A DNA stretch of 8,610 bases from Fibrobacterota bacterium. Its GTDB lineage: Bacteria; Fibrobacterota; Chitinivibrionia; Chitinivibrionales; JANQEN01. Below the pieces are notes generated by a model, which had not been told where the DNA came from, did no database searches, and was given only the letters and a program-made list of their open reading frames with translations. A program made the position numbers and the translations under genes. Numbering within the stretch: position 1 is the first letter of the stretch; each line of letters opens with the position of its first letter. The DNA is taken from assembly GCA_030619215.1 (NCBI GenBank), contig JAUXBV010000105.1:1-8610 (forward strand), in the 5' to 3' direction. Positions 1 through 6,630 of this stretch are shown one piece after another.

Positions 1-975
1 AATAAAAATGCTAGCGCCATGTATAATTTAGCTTTGCTTTATGAAAGTGAATATAAAGATTTCAAAAAAGCAGAAAAATATTATTTGATGGCTGTCGAGA
101 AAAAAAATGCTGACGCCATGTTTAATTTAGCTGTTATGTATAAAAATGAATATAAAGATTTCAAAAAGGCAGAAAAATATTACTTGATGGCTGTCGAGAA
201 AAAAGATGCTGACGCCATGTTTAATTTAGCTGAATTGTATAGAGATAAAAATAAAGATTTCAAAAACGCAGAAAAGTATTATTTGATGGCGATAGAGAAT
301 AAAAATGAAGAGGCCAATTTTAACTTGGGAATTCTGTACCAGTATTATTTAACAAATTACAGAAAAGCGGAACAATACTATTTAAGATCTGGTGATAAAT
401 TGGATACAATAGCCTCATATAATATGGCTTTGCTTTATGAAAAAGATTTTAAGAATTTTGAGAAAGCGAAAAAATATTATTTTATGGCCATAGAAAGTGA
501 TTTTAAAAATAATATGGAACTTTTGCTACAAACAAAATTCGTTGATGATGAAATAAGAAACTACTTTTTAAACCTCTTTGAAAAGTATTATACAAAGACA
601 AATTATGTTAGTTTATTCGCGCTATCCATGATATTAGTCCATGCTGAAAAATATAAAGAATCTACTGAATTTTTTAATCACTTTTTAAATATAGCTGAGG
701 AAAAAGATAAATTTCAAAAGCATATTACTAACTTTTTAATGTTGTTAATCTCAAGAAAACAATACCACCTTGCGTTTAAGCTATTTCAGGAAGAAAAATA
801 TCACTTAAAAGAAAAAGTTAAACCTGTTTATTATGCTTTGATGAATTTAATGAAGGAAGAATATCCAAAAGAATATAAAAGAATGGGTGGAGAGGTCAGT
901 GATACTGTCTATGAAATTCTGGAAGCAATTAAAGCACTGGAAAAATATAATCGAGGACTTGAAGTCATTTCTTGA
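1..975 (+). CDS. TPR/Sel1-like repeat protein, 5'-truncated by window edge
   Basis: The reading frame is open from base 1, so the ATG at 19 is inside the gene and the true start lies upstream. The visible part begins with five consecutive 33-residue units (starting at 19, 118, 217, 316 and 415). Each follows a pattern like xFNLAxLYxxxxKDFxKAEKYYLMAxExKNxxA, which resembles Sel1/TPR helix-turn-helix repeats; a partial earlier unit (NKNASA) sits at the edge. The first two units are nearly identical at the DNA level, pointing to recent tandem duplication. The C-terminal half (after about 520) is helical-looking, Lys/Glu/Tyr/Phe-rich and without clear repeats. No signal peptide or membrane segment is visible, but the N-terminus is missing. 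Such proteins usually act as protein-interaction scaffolds; the partner cannot be inferred here. The gene is much more AT-rich than its neighbours, which fits either repeat-protein codon bias or foreign origin. It ends at TGA 973-975 with no convincing terminator. Confidence 0.85.
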   Translation, partial: NKNASAMYNLALLYESEYKDFKKAEKYYLMAVEKKNADAMFNLAVMYKNEYKDFKKAEKYYLMAVEKKDADAMFNLAELYRDKNKDFKNAEKYYLMAIENKNEEANFNLGILYQYYLTNYRKAEQYYLRSGDKLDTIASYNMALLYEKDFKNFEKAKKYYFMAIESDFKNNMELLLQTKFVDDEIRNYFLNLFEKYYTKTNYVSLFALSMILVHAEKYKESTEFFNHFLNIAEEKDKFQKHITNFLMLLISRKQYHLAFKLFQEEKYHLKEKVKPVYYALMNLMKEEYPKEYKRMGGEVSDTVYEILEAIKALEKYNRGLEVIS

Positions 976-1143
976 TTAATATAACTCACATTCTCCTAAA
1001 GTTAAATAATCCGGACGGGATGGCAAAGATAGAATCCAACTGTAAAAAAGTAAGATTTCTTATGTATTATTAATTAATCGCCTATTGTAATGAATGCTTT
1101 AAAGTAAAATTCAAATGAATGTCAAAGATCGGGATACAAATTT

Positions 1144-2391
1144 ATGCTACTAAAAATCCCCTATGGAAAAGAAGGAAAAATCGACCTGAGCATTGAAGAT
1201 CAATACGTCTCCGGAATTATTGAGCCTAACGAAGTTTTAACAGGAGATGAAATAAAGATTATCAGGAGCGCTATTGAAAATCCAATTAATTCTAAAAATT
1301 TTCATGACTTTTTAGCAGATTCTAAAAATTGCCTGTTTATCGTTAATGATGCAACCCGCCCAACGCCTACCGCACGGATACTGGAAATAATTTATGATGA
1401 TATCAAGGACTACGATATAAAATTTATTATTGCCACCGGCGTCCATCGTGCGCCGACTGAGGAAGAATATATTCAGATTTTTGGTGAATATTATGAGACT
1501 TTCAAGGACAGGATTTATGCTCACGATGCTCGAAAACATGAAGATATGGTTTTTTTGGGTAAGTCCAAGAACGGAACAGAGATGCGCGTTAACAAACTTG
1601 GCGTGGAAGCTGGCAAGATCGTTATAATAAGCTCGGTAGAGCCGCATTACTTTGCCGGTTATACCGGTGGAAGAAAATCGTTTCTGCCGGGAATAGCTTC
1701 TTATAAGACAATCGAGCAAAACCATAAACTTGCTTTACTCCCGGAAGCTAAAAGCCTTGCATTGGATGGTAATCCTGTGCACGAAGACATGATCGACGCT
1801 TTAAAGAACATAAAGAAAGAAATTTTTGCTATTATGACTGTATTGGATAAGAATCACAAAATTTATGCAGCAACATCCGGAGATATCAATGATTCATTTA
1901 CCGCGGCAGCCAAAAAAGCAGACGACGTTTATGCAGTCAGTATCAAAGGGAAGGCGGATATAGTTGTTTCTGTTGTTAAATATCCAATGGATATTGACCT
2001 TTATCAACTGCAAAAAGGGATCGAAAATGCAAAACATGCTTTACGGGAAAATGGAATTCTTATAGTTGTATCCAAATGCCGCCTGGGAATCGGCGAAGAA
2101 ACATTTCTCTCTACGCTCAGCTCTTACGATACACCGGAAGATGTTATTCAAAAGATGAAAACCGATTATGTCTTAGGTTATCACAAAGTAGTAAAAATGG
2201 CAGAGATAAATCTTTGGGCAAAGGTCTGGGCGGTAACCGACCTTGATCCGGATGTTTTAAAAAAGATATTTATCAAGCCCTATGGATCGGTTCAGGAAGC
2301 TGTAGATAATGCTATAAAGCTTAAAGGAAAATACACCAAGGTGATATTTCTGCTGGATGGCAGTGTAACCATACCTGTGTTAAATACTTGA
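1144..2391 (+). CDS. larA: LarA-family nickel-dependent lactate racemase (DUF2088)
   Basis: LarA interconverts D- and L-lactate (some homologues use other 2-hydroxyacids) in the cytoplasm, using a nickel-pincer nucleotide (NPN) cofactor bound to a lysine. At 415 residues it has the family's usual length. Residues matching the Lactobacillus plantarum enzyme keep its spacing: D69 and R72 in NDATRPTP (D72/R75), H101 in ATGVHRAP (H108), H168 in EPHYFAGYTGG (H174), the cofactor lysine K178 ten residues later (K184), H194 in EQNHK (H200), and Q288/K291 in YQLQK (Q295/K298). All expected catalytic and cofactor-binding positions are present, so the enzyme looks active. No larB, larC or larE for cofactor synthesis is in the window, so NPN would have to come from genes elsewhere. 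The start agrees with the typical LarA N-terminus (short beta strand, then PYGKE), but the ribosome-binding site is poor (CGGGA about 10 bases upstream). The exact hydroxyacid substrate is uncertain. Confidence 0.9.
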   Translation: MLLKIPYGKEGKIDLSIEDQYVSGIIEPNEVLTGDEIKIIRSAIENPINSKNFHDFLADSKNCLFIVNDATRPTPTARILEIIYDDIKDYDIKFIIATGVHRAPTEEEYIQIFGEYYETFKDRIYAHDARKHEDMVFLGKSKNGTEMRVNKLGVEAGKIVIISSVEPHYFAGYTGGRKSFLPGIASYKTIEQNHKLALLPEAKSLALDGNPVHEDMIDALKNIKKEIFAIMTVLDKNHKIYAATSGDINDSFTAAAKKADDVYAVSIKGKADIVVSVVKYPMDIDLYQLQKGIENAKHALRENGILIVVSKCRLGIGEETFLSTLSSYDTPEDVIQKMKTDYVLGYHKVVKMAEINLWAKVWAVTDLDPDVLKKIFIKPYGSVQEAVDNAIKLKGKYTKVIFLLDGSVTIPVLNT

Positions 2392-2454
2392 TTATCATCA
2401 ATATTTTTATAAAAATAAAAATAGAAGTGACCCCTTAAAATTCATAAAAAGGAA

Positions 2455-2553
2455 TTATACTGATTGTCAGAACGAAGTCTCATACAATCAGTTATACCGA
2501 ATTGCATGATCGGACATTACTTTTGCACTAAAGTACTGGGCAATTCGGTATAA
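2455..2553. repeat. Hairpin-rich intergenic repeat, copy A
   Basis: This 99-bp element starts TTATAC and ends GTATAA (mutually inverted). It holds two adjacent palindromes. The first pairs TATACTGATTGT (2456-2467) with ACAATCAGTTATA (2484-2496, one bulged base). The second pairs TTATACCGAATTGC (2492-2505) perfectly with GCAATTCGGTATAA (2540-2553); nested within it are TACTTT (2518-2523) and AAAGTA (2530-2535). The left ~41 nt and the right end match the element at 6757-6920, so this is a dispersed repeat and not a one-off terminator. No coding capacity and no target-site duplication are seen. It lies between larA and pckG. Confidence 0.7.
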
Positions 2554-2561
2554 TTTTAACC

Positions 2562-2588
2562 TTGCCATTATTTACGTAAAAGTATAAT
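2562..2588 (+). promoter_or_regulatory. Possible sigma70-type promoter for pckG
   Basis: TTGCCA (2562-2567) and a consensus TATAAT (2583-2588) are separated by 15 bp, shorter than the optimal 17. This is the best promoter-like pair in the 450-bp region. If used, it gives an untranslated leader of roughly 245 nt before pckG. It starts just right of repeat copy A. The call is sequence resemblance only. Confidence 0.3.
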
Positions 2589-2716
2589 TTATTCTTTGAT
2601 ATTCTTGCTGGACTGAAAAAAGATTGATAAAATTAGTTTGATGTACAGCACAACATAAATACGATCTATAAAAGTCAAGTTCATCAGAACTCCTGCATAG
2701 AGTGCACGATGAAAGT

Positions 2717-2770
2717 GATGGCCAGAGGAGAATTCCAGAGGGAAAAATCCAGTGGTCATTTTTTATTTTT
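2717..2770 (+). promoter_or_regulatory. Terminator-like hairpin in the pckG leader (possible attenuator)
   Basis: TGGCCA (2719-2724) can pair with TGGTCA (2753-2758, one G-U pair, extendable by two weak outer pairs). A small internal hairpin, TTCC-AGAG-GGAA, sits between the arms. The stem is followed directly by six T (2759-2764) and a second T-rich stretch. It lies about 70 nt before the pckG start codon, inside the presumed leader, so readthrough would be required. An alternative pairing, CTCCT (2690-2694) with AGGAG (2726-2730), encloses the left arm and could compete with it. I do not recognise a known riboswitch class. The stem is modest, so the call is tentative. Confidence 0.3.
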
Positions 2771-2841
2771 AACTTTTTCTTTTATAGCAACACAAATAAT
2801 AATTGATGGTTACAGTATATCTTTTTATTAAGGAGTGACTT

Positions 2842-4824
2842 ATGCTGCTTGAATTAAAAAAGGGAGTGGACATTCTTTCGGATATCGGTGCAGTCAAATC
2901 CATTGATGAGGCACGTAAGCTTTTCGAAGAGAAGTGTGACGACGAAAATCTCGCGAAGATAAACAAGATTAAGAATGAAAAAGCACTTCTGAAGATTGCT
3001 AACGCAGCTTCAATGTTTCAGCCTGAAGATATATGGCTTAACACTGGCTCAGAAGCTGATTTGCAGACTACTAGAGATAAAGTGATAGAGAATGGGGAGG
3101 AGTTTAAACTGAAAGTTGATGGCCATACCTGCCATTATGACCTTCCGGAAGATCAGGCGCGATTAGTCAAGCAGACTTATTATATCGTAAACGAAGAAGA
3201 AGATGTTTCTGTCCTTGCAAAGAAATTGGTTCGTTCTGAAGCGTATGACTATATCAAGAACACCATGGTGGGGATGATGAAGGGCAGAACAATGACAGTA
3301 TCATTCTGGAACCGCGGACCTGTTGGAGCAAAAGCTGCTATTCCGGCGGTTATGATTACAGACTCATATTATGTGGTCCACGCCGGTAATATTCTATACC
3401 CAAACGTATTTGAACATTTTGACGAAGAGGTTGAACGTGCAGGCACATATTTTTTTAACGTCCACAGCTACGGTACATTTAAGAGTGAAGATATATCAAA
3501 AGCCCGTATTTACATGGACAGGAGCTGGCAGACAAGTTACTCAATGTACTGCACGTACGCTGGAAATACCCTGCTGTTGAAAAAACCTAACCACCGCTTT
3601 CATGTGGATCACAGCACTTACTACCGCGTGGAAAAAGAGATCTCTGAGCATATGTTCATCACTGGCCTGACTGGCCCTGGCGGACGTAAAACATACTTTG
3701 CCGGTGCAGCTCCATCCGGTTGCGGAAAAACCACAACCGCCATGGTCGGAACTGATTTTATCGGCGATGACCTTGCTCAGATGTGGATCGAAGACGACGG
3801 TACTTTACGCGCAGTTAACCCTGAAATCGGCATTTTCGGTATTCTCAAAGATGTTAACCGCAAAGGAGACCCGGAATTGATGAAAATCCTCCGCGCAGAC
3901 AAACCTGCTGAATGCATTTATACAAACGTACTTATCGAAAAAGACGGAACGCCGCGATGGGTAGGCGATGGTGATCCTGAACCAACTGAAGGTAAAAACT
4001 ATCTCGGTCAATGGAAAGCCGATATGAAGGATAAGGAAGGAAACCCGATCCCATGTTCTAATCCAAACTCCCGCTGCAATGTTTACTGTACAGATATTAG
4101 TAACTACAACAAAGAAGCCGCCACTGATCCGGCAGGTGTACCTATCAAGGTTATTACCTACTCCGGACGCGACAGCGACACAATGCCTCCTGTATGGGTT
4201 GCAAAAAATCCTGATGAAGGAGTTGTTATCGGAGCTTCAATTCAATCTGCTGCTACAGCAACAGAAGTTGGCGCCAAAGGTGTACGCAGACAGCCCTGGG
4301 CAAACCAGCCGTTTATTCCCGGCCCTCTTGCAGATTATATGAATGCACAGTTTAAATTTATTAACAGCGATAAGCTGACCCAGAAGCCGATCATGGCAGG
4401 TCTCAACTACTTCCTTACCTACGGCGCTCGTGGTGGAGATCCGGATGATACAAAACTTCTGGGCGAAAAAAAGGATGTAAAAGCCTGGCTCACATGGTTG
4501 GAGCTTCGTGCATATAACGAAATAAAAGCTATTGATACTCCTATCGGGTACATTCCGCTGTATGAAGACCTGAAGAAAATCTTTGACGAAACAATTAGCA
4601 AAGAATATCCCAAAGAGCTCTACGATAAACAATTTTCTTTCTACTTAGATAATATTATTGCCCGTATAGACCTGCAGAAAGAAGCCTACAGTAAAGAAAA
4701 GGACTGCCCACAGCGCATCTTCGAGGTTTACGACGAACAGCGCAGAGGACTTGAAGCTCTTAAGGAAAAATATGAGTCAATCGTTTTACCCGAACAGCTT
4801 ATTGAGGCAGGTGGAGTGAAATAA
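2842..4824 (+). CDS. pckG: Phosphoenolpyruvate carboxykinase (GTP)
   Basis: Catalyses oxaloacetate + GTP to PEP + GDP + CO2, reversibly, in the cytoplasm: the entry step of gluconeogenesis, or CO2 fixation into oxaloacetate in fermenters. The GTP class is indicated by GRTMTVSFWNRGPVGA (148-163), the Mn-ligand region around K247/K248 and H270 (EHM), the P-loop APSGCGKTTTAM with hyper-reactive Cys C294 and K296, the kinase-2 motif GDDLAQM (D309/D310), NPNSR (R411), and GASIQSAATATE (464-475) after the mobile lid. At 660 residues it is longer than the usual 600-625; the extra length appears to include a charged C-terminal helical tail (about 610-650). It carries NPNSRCNVY where the well-known enzymes have NPNSRF, marking a divergent subfamily. 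The start is supported by AAGGAG (2830-2835), six bases before the ATG. It looks monocistronic, with a long leader upstream and a strong terminator downstream. Confidence 0.95.
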   Translation: MLLELKKGVDILSDIGAVKSIDEARKLFEEKCDDENLAKINKIKNEKALLKIANAASMFQPEDIWLNTGSEADLQTTRDKVIENGEEFKLKVDGHTCHYDLPEDQARLVKQTYYIVNEEEDVSVLAKKLVRSEAYDYIKNTMVGMMKGRTMTVSFWNRGPVGAKAAIPAVMITDSYYVVHAGNILYPNVFEHFDEEVERAGTYFFNVHSYGTFKSEDISKARIYMDRSWQTSYSMYCTYAGNTLLLKKPNHRFHVDHSTYYRVEKEISEHMFITGLTGPGGRKTYFAGAAPSGCGKTTTAMVGTDFIGDDLAQMWIEDDGTLRAVNPEIGIFGILKDVNRKGDPELMKILRADKPAECIYTNVLIEKDGTPRWVGDGDPEPTEGKNYLGQWKADMKDKEGNPIPCSNPNSRCNVYCTDISNYNKEAATDPAGVPIKVITYSGRDSDTMPPVWVAKNPDEGVVIGASIQSAATATEVGAKGVRRQPWANQPFIPGPLADYMNAQFKFINSDKLTQKPIMAGLNYFLTYGARGGDPDDTKLLGEKKDVKAWLTWLELRAYNEIKAIDTPIGYIPLYEDLKKIFDETISKEYPKELYDKQFSFYLDNIIARIDLQKEAYSKEKDCPQRIFEVYDEQRRGLEALKEKYESIVLPEQLIEAGGVK

Positions 4825-4848
4825 AAATATTATTTATAAATTAAGAAC

Positions 4849-4890
4849 AGCCCAGTCAGCAACTATCAGCAAAGCTGGTTGGGCTTTTTA
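4849..4890 (+). terminator. Rho-independent terminator of pckG
   Basis: AGCCCAGTCAGC (4849-4860) pairs along all 12 positions with GCTGGTTGGGCT (4874-4885), including two G-U wobbles. The loop is 13 nt and the stem runs into TTTTT (4885-4889). It sits 25 bp after the pckG stop. The RNA ligase gene converges and ends at 4925, so the hairpin may also stop that transcript, although the T-run in that direction (TGTTCTT) is weak. Confidence 0.85.
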
Positions 4891-4924
4891 TTATGCAAAT
4901 TAATTTATCTTAAGGGGTGTAATA

Positions 4925-5692
4925 TCAATCAAACTTCTCCTGATCCTCCATCTCCTGGCGGCCCTGCTTATCGTATTCGGGAATTTCAATGTCCGTATAA
5001 AACCAGTCGAACATATCGCGCCGCAGCTTTGCCATCCAGGTCTGTTTCTCCTCTTTCCGTTTGAGGTTATAAATAACAATTCCCTCGGCAAATACCTTAT
5101 CGTCAATTCCTTTTTTAGAGGCGATTTTCTGGTAATAACGCGAGTGAAGCCAGTCTTTGAACCACGAGCTCCAGTTGTCAAATGTGCGCTCGTGCTCATG
5201 GAATGACCTATAGCGGAGGTCGCTGATGGCCTTTTCAAAAGGGTACCACTCGTGGATGTCGAGCTTGTAGGGATTGCCCTGGAGCTTCGGCCCGATGCAC
5301 TCCCCCGTCTGCTCGCCGTCTGCCTTGACATACCCCTTGCCTATCGAACGGAAAATGCCCTCTATAATGAAATTCTTTCCGCCGATGATCTGGAGCGGGT
5401 CGAGAACATTCTTTCTGTTCTGCAATGCAATAAGCCTTCCTTTTTCGGTTTTCAGCTTGATGTTGGTACCATTGAGCTTTTCAACCGCGAAAGTATCGGG
5501 ATCTTCAAAGACCCATTCATAACCGGGATTCACCCGGTCAACGACCAGGTACACTTCCGGCTTGCGTAAGCCGTATTTTCTGCCGTGTTGTTTGAATTGC
5601 TCCCTGTTGACCTTATAGGTCTGGCGTATGAAGGGACAGGTAATCTTTGGAAAATCGGTGAGCGATACGGGTTCAGTTGCTTTTGAGCTCAT
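4925..5692 (-). CDS. Rnl2-like RNA ligase / covalent nucleotidyltransferase
   Basis: The protein (255 aa) has the ordered motifs of the RNA/DNA ligase nucleotidyltransferase superfamily. Motif I is EKLNGTNIK with candidate AMP-accepting lysine K72, close to the EKIHGTNF of T4 RNA ligase 2. Motif Ia is QNRKN (R93). Motif III is probably TGECIGPKLQGNP (129-141, E131), followed by an aromatic YPF (150-152). Motif IV is AEGIVI (E203-G204) and motif V is MAKLRRD (K222). Such enzymes adenylylate the lysine, transfer AMP to a 5'-phosphate end and seal it to a 3'-OH, usually in RNA repair. The length matches a minimal catalytic domain plus a short C-terminal tail; no separate polynucleotide kinase/phosphatase or RtcB gene is nearby. 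Its in vivo substrate is unknown. Motif I has Asn where DNA ligases have Asp (KxDG), as expected for the Rnl2 branch. The start is supported by AAGGG nine bases upstream. A long structured leader precedes it. Confidence 0.8.
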   Translation of the reverse strand: MSSKATEPVSLTDFPKITCPFIRQTYKVNREQFKQHGRKYGLRKPEVYLVVDRVNPGYEWVFEDPDTFAVEKLNGTNIKLKTEKGRLIALQNRKNVLDPLQIIGGKNFIIEGIFRSIGKGYVKADGEQTGECIGPKLQGNPYKLDIHEWYPFEKAISDLRYRSFHEHERTFDNWSSWFKDWLHSRYYQKIASKKGIDDKVFAEGIVIYNLKRKEEKQTWMAKLRRDMFDWFYTDIEIPEYDKQGRQEMEDQEKFD

Positions 5693-5768
5693 GATTTTTG
5701 ACCCTTGTTATGTGAAACGCTAAGTTCAGCTTTGGGTTTCTCCCATGCTAAGCACACCCATAAGCTGC

Positions 5769-5794
5769 AACGTTTTTGTTGGGAAACGTTTTTT
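5769..5794 (+). terminator. Terminator-like hairpin with T-run, no obvious upstream gene
   Basis: AACGTTT (5769-5775) and AAACGTT (5784-5790) form a 7-bp stem with an 8-nt loop, followed by T6. This is terminator geometry for + strand transcription, yet both flanking genes are on the - strand. A second hairpin (5727-5767) lies directly before it on the same strand. Either this ends an unannotated short + strand RNA, or it is a leader hairpin of the - strand RNA ligase transcript that happens to be flanked by A/T runs. Confidence 0.35.
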
Positions 5795-5849
5795 CGCTAA
5801 TAATTCATAACTTCTTGCAAAGGGGCTTGAAGAAACTCATAACACCGCT

Positions 5850-5876
5850 TTACAATAATATAATTCCGTATTGTAA
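5850..5876. promoter_or_regulatory. 8-bp inverted repeat, possible operator
   Basis: TTACAATA (5850-5857) and TATTGTAA (5869-5876) are perfect inverted copies 11 bp apart, giving a 19-bp centre-to-centre distance that could suit a dimeric regulator on one DNA face. The site lies about 160 bp upstream of the RNA ligase start. AT-rich sequence raises the chance of coincidence, and I cannot assign it to a known regulator. Confidence 0.25.
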
Positions 5877-5989
5877 TAAATGCTCGCTAATAAATTAAAT
5901 CGATTTTTATTAAAGCACTAAAGCGTCTCCGTCCCCAGACACTTAACTTATAATATAGTCTTTTTTAATAGAAATAGAAACACGATTTC

Positions 5990-6021
5990 AAAAAGCGGTA
6001 GCAGGGGCACAGTTTATCCGC
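5990..6021 (-). terminator. Probable terminator of yqgE
   Basis: Read on the - strand, GCGGATA pairs with TACCGC (one bulged A; + strand arms 6015-6021 and 5995-6000), then comes TTTTT (complement of 5990-5994). It lies about 30 bp beyond the yqgE stop. The stem is only six pairs with a 14-nt loop, so confidence is moderate. Confidence 0.45.
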
Positions 6022-6051
6022 ATGGAGGGTTAATTGCTATTAGAAAAAATA

Positions 6052-6630
6052 TTAATCCACAGAAAGCTCTCTCAGATACTCTCTCATCTTATCAACCTCC
6101 CGAAACAGCGGTTCCTTCCATTCCATGAGAAATTTCTCAAGGTCAACGTTATAGACCTCCCAGGCGCCTTCGGTTATTTCCACTTCCAGTTGGCTGGGAG
6201 ACCATCCGGAATAGCCGAGAAACAGGCGGGTTGTTGAGGAATCTTCACCAAGAATAGATTCCAGGGTGTCCCATTCCCCGCCAAGGTAAACCCGTGGCGC
6301 AACGTTATAAGCATGTTCTGCTGCGGAATCCGTTATCTGAATTATATGTAGTGTTTCCTGTTGAACGGGCCCGCCGATATAAATACTTCTTTTTTCTGCC
6401 TTAAGAACGGTATCAACATCGAACACCTCACGCAGAGGCATATGTGACGGCCTGTTACATACCAGGCCAAAGGCCCCGTCTTTATTGTATATACAAAGAA
6501 GAACTACGGTAACCCGAAAATTAGGATCAATCAGGTTTTCATTGGATAAAAGGATACAGCCGTCTTTTAAGCGATTTAGATGCCCCTGGCTAGTATCGTC
6601 ATACTTTTTGCTAGGAATAGGTGATACCAT
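6052..6630 (-). CDS. yqgE: YqgE/AlgH family protein (UPF0301)
   Basis: A small single-domain family found widely in diderm bacteria. Its molecular function is unsettled; the name AlgH comes from a link to alginate regulation in Pseudomonas. The 192-aa length is typical. Family hallmarks appear in order: G24-CILLSNxxLxDPNF (the GxLLxAxPxLxDPxF signature), the GAFGLVCNRP segment (52-61), YIGGPV (84-89), LFLGYSGWSPSQLEVEI (136-152) and EGAW (154-157). There is no signal peptide or membrane segment, so it is cytoplasmic. The N-terminal ~18 residues before the conserved core are poorly conserved, and the ribosome-binding site is weak (AGGG 12 bases before the ATG), so the start is the least certain part; no better in-frame start is visible. 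It is divergent from the beta-CASP nuclease gene, with repeat copy B between them. Confidence 0.92.
   Translation of the reverse strand: MVSPIPSKKYDDTSQGHLNRLKDGCILLSNENLIDPNFRVTVVLLCIYNKDGAFGLVCNRPSHMPLREVFDVDTVLKAEKRSIYIGGPVQQETLHIIQITDSAAEHAYNVAPRVYLGGEWDTLESILGEDSSTTRLFLGYSGWSPSQLEVEITEGAWEVYNVDLEKFLMEWKEPLFREVDKMREYLRELSVD

Larger units (their letters stand above)
5693..6051. other. 359-bp intergenic region rich in inverted repeats
   Basis: No gene is supported here on either strand. It contains: (i) CAGCTTTGGGT (5727-5737) paired with ACCCATAAGCTG (5756-5767, one bulge); (ii) AACGTTT (5769-5775) with AAACGTT (5784-5790), followed on the + strand by T6 (5789-5794); (iii) TTACAATA (5850-5857) with TATTGTAA (5869-5876); and (iv) the probable yqgE terminator near its right end. 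Read on the - strand, the first hairpin lies in the 5' leader of the RNA ligase gene, about 25 nt upstream of its ribosome-binding site. The promoter of that gene should be here, but I could not pick one with confidence. Confidence 0.5.

Noticed and set aside
19..315. Regular 99-bp direct repeats, considered as a CRISPR or satellite array.
   Set aside because: The repeats are in frame and encode continuous TPR/Sel1-like units; there are no distinct spacers.
1312..1725. 137-codon open frame on the - strand inside larA.
   Set aside because: It overlaps the catalytic core of LarA in antisense and has no supporting features.
2492..2553. Resemblance of the palindrome GTTATACC...GGTATAATT to an integron attC site.
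   Set aside because: The core does not fit GTTRRRY/RYYYAAC, the arms are perfectly complementary (no extrahelical bases), and no cassette or integrase is present.
2709..2831. 40-codon open frame (ATG 2709, TAA 2829-2831) ending at the pckG ribosome-binding site, possible leader peptide.
   Set aside because: It has no ribosome-binding site, crosses a terminator-like hairpin and poly-T tracts, and its predicted residues come mostly from T-rich DNA.
4237..4632. 131-codon open frame on the - strand.
   Set aside because: Antisense shadow of the conserved C-terminal part of pckG.
5252..5569. 105-codon open frame on the + strand opposite the RNA ligase gene.
   Set aside because: The opposite strand encodes the ligase motifs in order; this frame shows no recognisable feature or ribosome-binding site.
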